From: VRUE01 sp963699225
GTDB taxonomy: Bacteria > Actinomycetota > Thermoleophilia > Solirubrobacterales > 70-9
Direction of reading: 5' to 3'
NCBI GenBank assembly: GCA_963699225.1
Contig: OY969423.1
Location: 1,178,001 to 1,242,000 of the forward strand
Length of the DNA: 64,000 nt
Shown: positions 24,699-32,662 of the stretch, one piece after another
How positions within the stretch are numbered: position 1 is the stretch's first letter
Layout: every line of letters starts with the position of its first letter
The notes under the pieces: generated by a model
The model's input: only the letters and a program-made list of their open reading frames with translations
Databases searched by the model: none
Told to the model about the DNA's origin: nothing
Program-made: the position numbers and the translations under genes

Positions 24699-25681
24699 CA
24701 GCTCGGCACTCTTTCGTCGCGACCCAGCACAGCTCCTTCGAGACTCGCTCCAGGGGCGACCTCGACTCCGCGGGAGAGGATCGAGCCGCTGACCTGCGCG
24801 CCCTCCCCGACCACGCAGCCGTCAAGCAGGACCGAGTCGCGCACCTTGGCGCCGGCCTCGACCCTGGAGTCGCTGCCGAGAACGACCCGCGGTCCGACCA
24901 CGGCGCCAGCGGCGATCTCCACATCGGCGCCGACGTGCATCCCCGGTGCGGTCGACCGCACCCGGGTCTCAACCCGCTGCTCGAGGATGTCCCAGCTCGC
25001 CTGCAAGTAGCGCTCGGGGGTACCGATGTCCATCCAGTAGCCGTCGAGGCGGAGGCCGTGCAGGCCGTTGCCGACCAGGCGCGGGAAGACGTCGCGCTCG
25101 ATCGAGAACTCCTCACCGGGCGGGATCAGCTCGAGCACGGAGCGCTCGAGCACGTACATGCCGGCGTTGATCTCCCCCGGCACCGCTTCGCCCGTCTTCT
25201 CGAGAAAGGCATCGACTGCGCCGCCTTCGCCACTGCGGACGAGACCGAAGGCGGAGGAGTCCTCAACCGGGTACAGGCCCAGCGTCGCACTCGCCCCGCG
25301 CTCCTCATGAGCACGCCGCAGCGCGGTCAGGTCAAGGTCGGTGAGCACGTCGCCGTTGAGGGCGAGGAAGCGGTCCTCGAGCCGCTCGCCGAGCTGGTCG
25401 GCGGCGAAGCGGATCGCGCCCGCGGTGCCGCGCCGCTCCGGCTCGACCACGTAGGAGATCGAAACCCCGGCCCGCTCCTCCTCGCCCGCCAGCGCCTCGC
25501 GCAGGACATCGGGAAGAAAGCCGCAGGCGAGCACCACCTCGCTGACACCATGCCCGGCCAGCCACTCGATCATGTAGGCAAGGAAGGGCCTATCGACGAG
25601 GGTCAGGGCCGGCTTGGGAACGGTCTCGGTCAGCGGCCGCAGCCGCGTTCCCTCGCCCCCAACCAGAACGATCGCTTGCAC
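24698..25681 (-). CDS. Sugar-phosphate nucleotidyltransferase (mannose-1-phosphate guanylyltransferase-like), copy 1
   Basis: 327 residues. AIVLVGGEGTRLRPLTETVPKPALTLVDRPF signature, RRGTAGAIRFAADQL, LALNGDVLTDLDLTALR (metal-binding Asp), FLEKTGEAVPGEINAGMYVL and DGYWMDIGTPERYLQASWDIL are the NTP_transferase order of GDP-mannose pyrophosphorylases. The last 90 residues are hexapeptide repeats (ADVEIAAGAVVGPRVVLGSDSRVEAGAKV). It is fused by single-base overlaps to the isomerase and to the dehydrogenase. Nucleotide specificity (GTP or UTP/dTTP) cannot be read from the motifs. Confidence 0.88.
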   Translation of the reverse strand: MQAIVLVGGEGTRLRPLTETVPKPALTLVDRPFLAYMIEWLAGHGVSEVVLACGFLPDVLREALAGEEERAGVSISYVVEPERRGTAGAIRFAADQLGERLEDRFLALNGDVLTDLDLTALRRAHEERGASATLGLYPVEDSSAFGLVRSGEGGAVDAFLEKTGEAVPGEINAGMYVLERSVLELIPPGEEFSIERDVFPRLVGNGLHGLRLDGYWMDIGTPERYLQASWDILEQRVETRVRSTAPGMHVGADVEIAAGAVVGPRVVLGSDSRVEAGAKVRDSVLLDGCVVGEGAQVSGSILSRGVEVAPGASLEGAVLGRDERVPS

Positions 25682-26994
25682 TACTCGGCAGTACCCGCGG
25701 GGACGGAATCGTCAACCGCGCGCCCGATGCCCTCGTACTCGAAGCCGGCCGAGCGGAGCTGGGCGGCGTCGAGGAAGTTGCGCCCGTCGATCAGCAGCGG
25801 GCGAGCCATCGTCTCCGCCGCGGCGGACCAGTCGAGCTCGGCGAACTCCGGCCACTCGGTGACCAGGATCGCGGCATCGACACCGTCAAGCGTCTCCATG
25901 GCCGAATCGCGGAACTCGACCTCATCGAAGAGCTCACGGGCGGCCCCGCCGGCAACCGGGTCGTAAGCAACGACCTCGGCGCCCTCGCCTTCGAGGCGAG
26001 CGGCGAGCACCAGGCTCGATGCCTCGCGCATGTCGTCGGTATGCGGCTTGAAGGCGAGGCCGAGCAGGGCGACGCGCTTGCCCACCAGCGAGCCGAGGTA
26101 CTTCTGCAGCTTCTGCACGACACGGCGCTTCTGCAACTCGTTCACTTCGATCACCGCACCCAGCAGCTGGAAGTGGTAGCCGCTGTTGCCGGCCAGCATC
26201 TTCAGGGCGCTGACGTCCTTGGGGAAGCAGGAGCCGCCGTAGCCAATGCCAGCGCGCAGGAAGGCCGGCCCGATGCGCTGGTCGAGGCCCATGCCGCGGG
26301 CGACCTCGCCGACGTCGGCACCGACCTTCTCGCAGACGTTGGCGATCTCGTTGGCAAAGGAGATCTTGGTGGCGAGGAAGGCGTTGGAGGCGAGCTTGAT
26401 CATCTCGGCGCTGGCGACGTCGGTGCGCACCAGCTCGCCGCCGAGCGGCTCGTAGAGGCGGGCGACGGCGTCGCGGGGCCCCTCGTCACCGGGGTCGGCG
26501 CCGACGACGACGCGGTCGGGGTGGAGGAAGTCCTCGACCGCCGAGCCCTCCTTGAGGAACTCGGGGCAGGAGACGTAGGAGAGGCCGGGACGATCGCGGC
26601 GGATCGAGTTGCCGGTGCCGGCGGGAACCGTGCTCTTCATCACCAGCACGTGATCGCTGTCGGCGGGCAACTCCTCGACCACGGAGCGGACCCGCGAGAG
26701 GTCGGCATCGCCGGAACGGGTCGGCGGCGTGTCGACGCAAACGAAGAGCAGCCTTGCCCCCTCGAGCAGCTCCGACATGTCGGTGGTGAAGGTGAGGCGC
26801 TCGGCGTTGCGCTTGAGCAGCTCACCCAGGCCCGGCTCATGGATCGTGATCTCGCCGCGCGAGAGCGACTCGACCTTCTCCTGCAGGATGTCGCGAGCGA
26901 TCACCGGGTGGCCGACCTCGGCGAAGCAGGCAGCGGTAACGAGGCCGACCCAGCCGACCCCGATCACCCCGATCGGCTCTCTCTCTGCACTCAT
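25681..26994 (-). CDS. ugd: UDP-glucose/GDP-mannose 6-dehydrogenase family
   Basis: 437 residues. Rossmann motif GVIGVGWVGLVTAACFAEVGHPV binds NAD; FVCVDTPPTRSGDADLSRV, STVPAGTGNSIRR, and the substrate domain with SNAFLATKISFANEIANVCEKVGADV; catalytic Cys in GIGYGGSCFPKDVSALKML; C-terminal FKPHTDDMREASSLVLAARL. It oxidises the C6 alcohol of an NDP-sugar twice to the uronic acid, giving an acidic sugar donor for surface polymer. One-base overlap downstream, ATGA overlap upstream with the LCP gene. UDP-glucose is the likelier substrate but GDP-mannose is possible given the neighbours. Confidence 0.92.
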   Translation of the reverse strand: MSAEREPIGVIGVGWVGLVTAACFAEVGHPVIARDILQEKVESLSRGEITIHEPGLGELLKRNAERLTFTTDMSELLEGARLLFVCVDTPPTRSGDADLSRVRSVVEELPADSDHVLVMKSTVPAGTGNSIRRDRPGLSYVSCPEFLKEGSAVEDFLHPDRVVVGADPGDEGPRDAVARLYEPLGGELVRTDVASAEMIKLASNAFLATKISFANEIANVCEKVGADVGEVARGMGLDQRIGPAFLRAGIGYGGSCFPKDVSALKMLAGNSGYHFQLLGAVIEVNELQKRRVVQKLQKYLGSLVGKRVALLGLAFKPHTDDMREASSLVLAARLEGEGAEVVAYDPVAGGAARELFDEVEFRDSAMETLDGVDAAILVTEWPEFAELDWSAAAETMARPLLIDGRNFLDAAQLRSAGFEYEGIGRAVDDSVPAGTAE

Positions 26995-28604
26995 CGCTTC
27001 GCTTTCCCCCTTCTGCGCTTTTGGTTGGGGACCTTCACGTCGGCGGAACGGGCGATCCCCATCATCTGATCGTTGCTCAAAGTGTTGAGCAGGTCGTTGG
27101 CAATCCAGTAGGAGTTGTCCCCACGATGCCAGGCGACCAGCGAGATGCGGTCGCCATCGACGTAAATGTCGTATTCCCGTCCATTGATCGTCTTGGTCAG
27201 GCTCGGGCTATCGAGGATCGGCGGGTCAGACCAACCCTGGATCCCCTGCAGGCCGAAGTAGTGGATCCCGTCCGAGAGCGGCCACTCGACCACCATGCGG
27301 TAGGCACCGTGGCGCTTTTCGTCGGTGTCGCGCAGGTGGTAGACGCGTGGGTTCTGGATGTGTTCATAGGAATTGTCTTCCTGGTAGAAGGCGCCGGACG
27401 GCAGGCGCGTCGGGAAGAAAACGGGAAAGCCGGCGCTCACCTTCCGCGTGACGGTCTTCGCCTCCAGTTCGCCGGCTTCGCGGTCGGGCACCAGCCCGTC
27501 GCTCCCCGGCGGCTTCGGCGCAGCGATGTGCGGCTTCGGCGCCTTGTGGTGCTTGTTCTTCTTCTTGCCGGACTTGTTTTCGTTGCGGCCTTCGTCGAGT
27601 TCTCCCAGCGGGCCGGCACTCGCTTCGATGCCGAGGAACTTGTCGACGGCTTCGTGGATCGCTTCGGGAGAAGCGTAGACATAGCTGGGTCCTAGTTCGG
27701 CCGGGAAGTGGACCTCCTTGAGGGCCGCGTTGCGAGAGGCGATGAAGAGCTTCAGCACCTGCAGCATCGTCTCCGTGTCGCTGATGTCGGAGGTCGTGTA
27801 CTTGGTGAAGATGTCGACCAGGTCGCTCTGGCCGAGCACGAGCTTGGAGATCGGCACCCGCTCCCGTGCCGAGCTGAGGAAGTCCTGCTGGCGCGCCGAG
27901 CGGACGATGTCGGTGTCGGTGTGGCGGTAGCGCACGTACTCCAGCGCCTTCTTGCCGCAGAGCAGCTGGTAGCCCGGCTTGATGTTGATTTCCGAATACT
28001 GTTCGGAGGGCGGCACGCCGACGTTCGAGTGGTAGTAGCGGCGGTCGACGTCGGTGTAGACACAGCCGATCGCGTCGACGGCGCGGACGAAGCCGAGGAA
28101 GTCGACGTTGACCACGTGGTTGATCTGCAGGCCGGTCAGTTCCTTGACCACCTGCAGGGTCAGCTTCGGCCCGCCGTCGGTATAGGCGGCGTTGAACTTT
28201 TCCGTCCCGAAGCCGGGGATTTCGACCTTGAGGTCGCGCGGGATCGACATCACCGCGATCGCTTCGCGATCGGGATCGAGGCGCAGCAGGATCGTCGTGT
28301 CGGATCGCCCCGGGTCTTCGGCCAGGTTGGCGCGCTTGTCGGAGCCGAGGATGAGGATGTTCTCGGGCTCGCCGCCGTTGACCTTGGAGAGGTAGCGGTG
28401 CAGTTTGGCGTTGTAGATGTTGTGGTGCGAGAGCGCCGTGGCGATGCTGCCGATGTAGAGCAGGATGCTGGCCGAGGTCGCCCCGGCGACGGCGACCACG
28501 ATGATCAGCGAGCCCAGGCTGAAGCGCCACCAGTAGCGCCTCGGCTTCGGTGCCGGCTCGTGGTCGCCCGAGGGCGGCGGCTTGCTCAGACCCGACTCAG
28601 CCAC
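26991..28604 (-). CDS. LytR-CpsA-Psr (LCP) family glycopolymer ligase
   Basis: 537 residues. Short cytoplasmic N-terminus rich in Pro/Arg, one TM helix (about 33-55, LGSLIIVVAVAGATSASILL), then the LCP domain: NILILGSDKRANL, RSDTTILLRLDPDREAIAVMSIPRDLKVEI, FNAAYTDGGPKLTLQVVKELTGL, LCGKKALEYVRYRHTDTDIVRSARQQ, giving the conserved Asp/Arg residues that hold polyprenyl-pyrophosphate. A Lys/Asn-rich linker (KSGKKKNKHHKAPKPH) and a roughly 150-residue C-terminal domain of unknown family follow. LCP enzymes attach wall polymers to peptidoglycan outside the membrane; this placement at the head of the sugar operon fits transfer of the glycan made here. Confidence 0.93.
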   Translation of the reverse strand: MAESGLSKPPPSGDHEPAPKPRRYWWRFSLGSLIIVVAVAGATSASILLYIGSIATALSHHNIYNAKLHRYLSKVNGGEPENILILGSDKRANLAEDPGRSDTTILLRLDPDREAIAVMSIPRDLKVEIPGFGTEKFNAAYTDGGPKLTLQVVKELTGLQINHVVNVDFLGFVRAVDAIGCVYTDVDRRYYHSNVGVPPSEQYSEINIKPGYQLLCGKKALEYVRYRHTDTDIVRSARQQDFLSSARERVPISKLVLGQSDLVDIFTKYTTSDISDTETMLQVLKLFIASRNAALKEVHFPAELGPSYVYASPEAIHEAVDKFLGIEASAGPLGELDEGRNENKSGKKKNKHHKAPKPHIAAPKPPGSDGLVPDREAGELEAKTVTRKVSAGFPVFFPTRLPSGAFYQEDNSYEHIQNPRVYHLRDTDEKRHGAYRMVVEWPLSDGIHYFGLQGIQGWSDPPILDSPSLTKTINGREYDIYVDGDRISLVAWHRGDNSYWIANDLLNTLSNDQMMGIARSADVKVPNQKRRRGKAKR

Positions 28605-28610
28605 GGTCCC

Positions 28611-29699
28611 TCAAGCGGCTAGATGGGCGGGAAGCGAGCGCAGGAAGGTGTCGAGGGTCTGCCGGTAGGTCTGCAGCGAGGAGACCGAGACCCACTCCTC
28701 CGGCCCGTGGTGCCCTTCGCCGGCCGGGCCGAACTCGACCGCCGGCACGCCGACCCGCAGAAAGGAGACCGCATCGGAGGCCCCGTCGCGCCCGACGCTC
28801 ATCGGCTCGCCGTCGTGGTGCGTCCTTGCCGCCTCGCGCAGGGCAAGCACGTAGGGCAGCTCGCGGTCGACGACCGCCGGTGGCCGGGTGAAGAGCTGCT
28901 CCACCTCGGCCGCAGCTATCCCCTCCACCTGCTCCAGCAGGGCAGCGGGATCCTGATCGGGCAGGTAGCGGATGTCGACGTCGATGGCGCATCGGTCGGG
29001 CACCTTGTTGAGCGCGTCGCCACCCAAGATCCGGCCGAGGTTGATCGAGGGGCGGTCGAAGAGCTCCGAGGAGTGCCGGGCGAACGGTAGCGACTCGATA
29101 CTGCGGAAAACATCGATCGCCCTCAAAACCGCGTTTTCGCCCAGCCAGGGCGTCGCCCCGTGGGCGGCAGTCCCCTCGACGGTGACCCGCAGTGCAAGCA
29201 CCCCCTTTGCCTCGACCCCGATGTGCAGATCCGTTGGCTCGCCGGTGATCGCGAAGTCGCCGAGGAAGCCGCTGTCGACCAGATGATCGGAGCCGCGTTC
29301 GACTTCCTCCTCCGACTCCTCGTCCCCAACGATCCCCAGCCGCACCCGCACCCCGTCCTGATCCCGCATCGCCGCCGTGACCAGCAGCATCGCCGCCAGC
29401 CCACCCTTCATGTCGTAGGCCCCGCGCCCATAGAGCCGATCCCCCTCAACCCGCGGCTCGAACTGCCCCGCCTGCGCCGGCACCACGTCGATATGCCCGT
29501 GTAGCACCACCGTCGGCGCGTCCTCCGGTCCAACTTCGGCCTTGAGCACCGGTAGCCCACGAACCTCGTCACTCTCAACTGAGATTCCGCGCGAGTCCAA
29601 CCACCCTTCGATGAACCCTGCGGTTTCAAGCACCCCATCCGCCCCGGAGCTGTCATAGCTCACCAGCCGCTTGACGAGTGCCACCAGCTCATCGCTCAT
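28611..29699 (-). CDS. M20-family metallopeptidase (ArgE/DapE/CPG2 type)
   Basis: 362 residues. Metal ligands: His in VVLHGHIDVVP, bridging Asp in YGRGAYDMKGGLAAML, catalytic Glu pair in GIVGDEESEEEVERG, Asp-like in TGEPTDLHIGVEAKG, late His in AGEGHHGPEEWV. The dimerisation (lid) domain sits at about 170-280 (VEGTAAHGATPWLGENA). Family members remove N-acyl or C-terminal residues; closest by eye are acetylornithine/succinyl-diaminopimelate deacylases. Six bases upstream of the LCP start, so probably in the same operon although unrelated in pathway. Confidence 0.9.
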   Translation of the reverse strand: MSDELVALVKRLVSYDSSGADGVLETAGFIEGWLDSRGISVESDEVRGLPVLKAEVGPEDAPTVVLHGHIDVVPAQAGQFEPRVEGDRLYGRGAYDMKGGLAAMLLVTAAMRDQDGVRVRLGIVGDEESEEEVERGSDHLVDSGFLGDFAITGEPTDLHIGVEAKGVLALRVTVEGTAAHGATPWLGENAVLRAIDVFRSIESLPFARHSSELFDRPSINLGRILGGDALNKVPDRCAIDVDIRYLPDQDPAALLEQVEGIAAAEVEQLFTRPPAVVDRELPYVLALREAARTHHDGEPMSVGRDGASDAVSFLRVGVPAVEFGPAGEGHHGPEEWVSVSSLQTYRQTLDTFLRSLPAHLAA

Positions 29700-29730
29700 C
29701 GCCGAAGCATCTCCGATCCTGCCGATGCGC

Positions 29731-29835
29731 GGCGGGTCAGCAGCCCCTCTCCCGAAGGCTCAAGGGCCCACAACTCAAATCGGCACAAACAACCTGCTGC
29801 GCAACGGCCTTCGGGAGAGGGGCTGCTGACCCGCC
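29731..29835. repeat. Palindromic element P3 (28-bp perfect arms, 49-nt loop)
   Basis: Arms 29731-29758 and 29808-29835 are exact reverse complements (contain CAGCAGCCCCTCTCCCGAAGG). The loop ends CTGCTGCGCAACGG, the same 14 bases as the end of the P2 loop. The right arm touches the atpC stop codon (29836), so it may terminate the ATP synthase transcript. Confidence 0.9.
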
Positions 29836-30249
29836 TCACCCTTCAGCAATAGCGAGAAACGCCTCGGCCCGATCACGGTCCTTCTCGGCCCGCGCATACT
29901 GGCCGCTGCCCTCCTCGGACTCCCCCAGCCGCTGCTCGGCATCCGCCAGCTGCTCTTTCAGCGTGCCGGCGTCAAGCTCCCCGGGGTCAAGCGCTTCCTC
30001 GACCAGCAGCTTGGCGTGGTTGCCGAAGACCTGCAGCCAACCGTGGGCCTGCGCGTAGCGCTTCGTCTCCGAGTCGCTGACGTGGAGGCGCAGCTCGGTC
30101 GGCGCCAGCGCCGCCAACAGCGGCGCGTGGTTGGCGAGGATGCCCAGCTCGCCGACCGCGGTGCGGGTCGAGACCTGGCGCACTTCGCCGTTGAAGACCT
30201 CCCCCTCCGGGGTGAGGACTTCGACGTCGACCATGTGCTCGGCAGCCAT
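29836..30249 (-). CDS. atpC: ATP synthase F1 epsilon subunit
   Basis: 137 residues: N-terminal beta-sandwich (VDVEVLTPEGEVFNGEVRQVSTRTAVGELGILANHAPLLAAL) and a C-terminal two-helix domain (VEEALDPGELDAGTLKEQLADAEQRLGES..AEKDRDRAEAFLAIA). It joins gamma to the c ring and inhibits ATP hydrolysis through its C-terminal helices. Last gene of the atp operon, ten bases after atpD. Its stop codon directly abuts palindrome P3. Confidence 0.95.
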   Translation of the reverse strand: MAAEHMVDVEVLTPEGEVFNGEVRQVSTRTAVGELGILANHAPLLAALAPTELRLHVSDSETKRYAQAHGWLQVFGNHAKLLVEEALDPGELDAGTLKEQLADAEQRLGESEEGSGQYARAEKDRDRAEAFLAIAEG

Positions 30250-30259
30250 TACGGGCTCC

Positions 30260-31687
30260 TCAGGCGGCCGCGGCCGCTCCGGCGTCAGCGGTGACCTGGT
30301 CGATGCCGCCCTTCATGTAGAAGGCGCCCTCGGAGAGGTCGTCGTGCTCGCCGTCGAGGATCTCGCGGAAGCCGCGCACCGTCTCGCCCACCGGCACGTA
30401 CTCGCCGCTGCGGCCGGTGAACTGCTCGGCGACGAAGAACGGCTGCGAGAGGAAGCGCTCGATCTTGCGGGCGCGCGTGACCGTCTGCTTGTCCTCATCG
30501 GAGAGCTCGTCGATGCCGAGGATGGCGATGATGTCCTGCAGCTCCTTGTAGCGCTGCAGCACCTCCTGGACCTCGGTCGCGGTGCGGTAGTGCTCCTCGC
30601 CAACGACATCGGGCTTGAGGATCGTCGAGGTCGAGTCGAGCGGGTCGACGGCCGGGTAGATCCCCTTCTCCGAGATCGAGCGCGAGAGCGTCGTGGTGGC
30701 GTTGAGGTGAGCGAACACCGAGGCCGGAGCCGGGTCGGTGAGGTCGTCGGCGGGGACGTAGATCGCCTGCACCGAGGTCACCGAACCGCGCTCGGTCGAG
30801 GTGATCCGCTCCTGCAGTTCGCCCATCTCGGTCTCCAGTGTCGGCTGGTAGCCGACGGCTGAGGGCATGCGGCCAAGCAGGGCCGAGACCTCGGAGCCCG
30901 CCTGGACGAAGCGGAAGATGTTGTCGATGAAGAGCAGCACGTCCTGGCCGCCCTGCTCGCGGAAGTATTCGGCCATCGTCAGGCCGGAGAGGGCGACGCG
31001 GAGGCGGGCTCCGGGGGGCTCGTTCATCTGGCCGAAGACGAGCATCGTCTTGTCGATGACGCCGGACTCCTTCATCTCGAGCCAGAGGTCGTTGCCCTCG
31101 CGCGAGCGCTCGCCGACGCCACAGAAGGCCGAGAGGCCTTCGTGCTCTTCACCGATCGAGCGGATCAGCTCCTGAATCAAGACGGTCTTGCCGACGCCGG
31201 CACCGCCGAAGAGCCCAACCTTGCCGCCCTTGGCGTAGGGCGCGAGCAGGTCGATCACCTTGATCCCGGTCTCGAGGATCTCCTGGGTCGGAGCGAGGTC
31301 GGAGGCCGCGGGCGCGGAACGGTGGATCGGCCAGCGCTCCTCGGTCTCAACAGGCTCGCCGAGGTCGATCGGCTCGCCGAGCAGGTTGAAGATCCGTCCC
31401 AGGGTGGCGTCGCCGACCGGGACCGAGATCGGCGCACCGGTGTCGATCACCTTGTCGCCGCGCTGCAGGCCGTCGGTGGCATCCATCGCCACCGTACGCA
31501 CCCGGTCGTCGCCAAGGTGCTGCTGGACCTCGCAGACCAGTTCCGTCGCCTCACGGTCCTCGTCGCCGGCCATCTCGATCTTCACCGCCGAGTAGATCTC
31601 CGGCAGCTTGTCGGGGAAGACGGCGTCCACGACCACGCCGGTGACCTGCTCGACTCGCCCTACGTTTGCTCCGTTGCTCTCAGACAT
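30260..31687 (-). CDS. atpD: ATP synthase F1 beta subunit
   Basis: 475 residues. Walker A GGAGVGKT (161-168), catalytic Glu in CGVGERSREGNDL, ALSGLTMAEYFREQGGQDVLLFIDNIFRFVQAGSEVSALLGRMPSAVGYQPTL across the Walker B and the family signature, DDLTDPAPASVFAHLNATTTLSR, and the DELSD catch-loop (GIDELSDEDK). The catalytic subunit, three per F1. The N-terminus has the short extension SESNGANVGRVEQVTGVVVDAVF. Lies between atpG and atpC in standard order. Confidence 0.98.
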   Translation of the reverse strand: MSESNGANVGRVEQVTGVVVDAVFPDKLPEIYSAVKIEMAGDEDREATELVCEVQQHLGDDRVRTVAMDATDGLQRGDKVIDTGAPISVPVGDATLGRIFNLLGEPIDLGEPVETEERWPIHRSAPAASDLAPTQEILETGIKVIDLLAPYAKGGKVGLFGGAGVGKTVLIQELIRSIGEEHEGLSAFCGVGERSREGNDLWLEMKESGVIDKTMLVFGQMNEPPGARLRVALSGLTMAEYFREQGGQDVLLFIDNIFRFVQAGSEVSALLGRMPSAVGYQPTLETEMGELQERITSTERGSVTSVQAIYVPADDLTDPAPASVFAHLNATTTLSRSISEKGIYPAVDPLDSTSTILKPDVVGEEHYRTATEVQEVLQRYKELQDIIAILGIDELSDEDKQTVTRARKIERFLSQPFFVAEQFTGRSGEYVPVGETVRGFREILDGEHDDLSEGAFYMKGGIDQVTADAGAAAAA

Positions 31688-31715
31688 TGGTTCCTTTTTT
31701 CTCGGTTCTCAGCTT

Positions 31716-32636
31716 TTATCCAAGCGCCTCGGCGCCGCCGACGACCTCGAGGATCTCCTGGGTGATCTCGGCCTGCCTCGCCCGGTTCATTTCCAGGGTC
31801 AGGTCGCCCATCATTTCTTCCGCGTTCTCCGCGGCGCTGCGCATCGCGGTCATCCGCGCCCCCAGCTCGGAAGCGGCGGACTCCAGCAGCGCCCGGTAGA
31901 TGGAGATGTTCACGTACTCCGGGATCAGTTGGGCCAGTAGCTCCTCCGCTTCGGGCTCATAGACCCAAAGCGACCTGCTGTGCGCCTTCTCGATCTCGGT
32001 CTCTTCGGAATCCTCTTCCTCGTCGGCCGCACCTTCGCCGATCACATCGGCCTGCTGCATCGGCAGCAGCGTCTGTCGCCAGACGTGCTGGGTCAGCGGC
32101 GAGACGAAGCGGTTGTAGACCAGCTCGACCCGGTCCAGCTCGCCGTCGACGTAGCGAGAGGTGAGCTCCTCGCCGATCTCACGCGCGTTGGCAAAAACAG
32201 GCCGGTCGGTGAAGCCGACGTAAGAGGTGCGGGGCTCCAGTTTGCGAAAGGTCAGCGCGCCTACACCCTTGCGGCCGACGGCGGAGAAGACCGCCTCGCT
32301 GCCACGCTCGCCCAGCTCGTCCTTCAGCCGCAGGCCGTCGCGGATGATGTTGCTGTTGAAAGCGCCGGCCAGGCCGCGGTCGCCGGTGACGAGGACGACG
32401 CCGATCCGCTTCTCCTCCGCGCGCTCTTCCAGCACCGGCACACGCGGGATCCCGCCCGCCTGCTCGGCGGCGCGGCGGGTGAGCTTGCGCATCGACTGCG
32501 CGTAGGGGCGCAGCGCTTCGATCCGCTGTTCGGCCCGGCGCAGCCGCGCGGCCGCAACCATCTCCATCGCCCGCGTGATCTTGTTGATGTTCTTGATCGA
32601 CGCGATGCGATTCTTGACGTCCTTCTGAGTGGCCAT
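31716..32636 (-). CDS. atpG: ATP synthase F1 gamma subunit
   Basis: 306 residues. N-terminal coiled helix KDVKNRIASIKNINKITRAMEMVAAARLRRAE, Rossmann-like middle with VVLVTGDRGLAGAFNSNIIR, and C-terminal helix with ALLESAASELGARMTAMRSAAENAEEMMGDLTLEMNRARQAEITQEILEVVGGA. It is the rotor shaft of F1. An acidic insertion (AADEEEDSEETEIEKAHS) around residues 200-220 makes it somewhat longer than the E. coli protein. Position between atpA and atpD is standard. Confidence 0.97.
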   Translation of the reverse strand: MATQKDVKNRIASIKNINKITRAMEMVAAARLRRAEQRIEALRPYAQSMRKLTRRAAEQAGGIPRVPVLEERAEEKRIGVVLVTGDRGLAGAFNSNIIRDGLRLKDELGERGSEAVFSAVGRKGVGALTFRKLEPRTSYVGFTDRPVFANAREIGEELTSRYVDGELDRVELVYNRFVSPLTQHVWRQTLLPMQQADVIGEGAADEEEDSEETEIEKAHSRSLWVYEPEAEELLAQLIPEYVNISIYRALLESAASELGARMTAMRSAAENAEEMMGDLTLEMNRARQAEITQEILEVVGGAEALG

Positions 32637-32662
32637 GGGCGGGTACCGGCGTCAGCTGCGAG

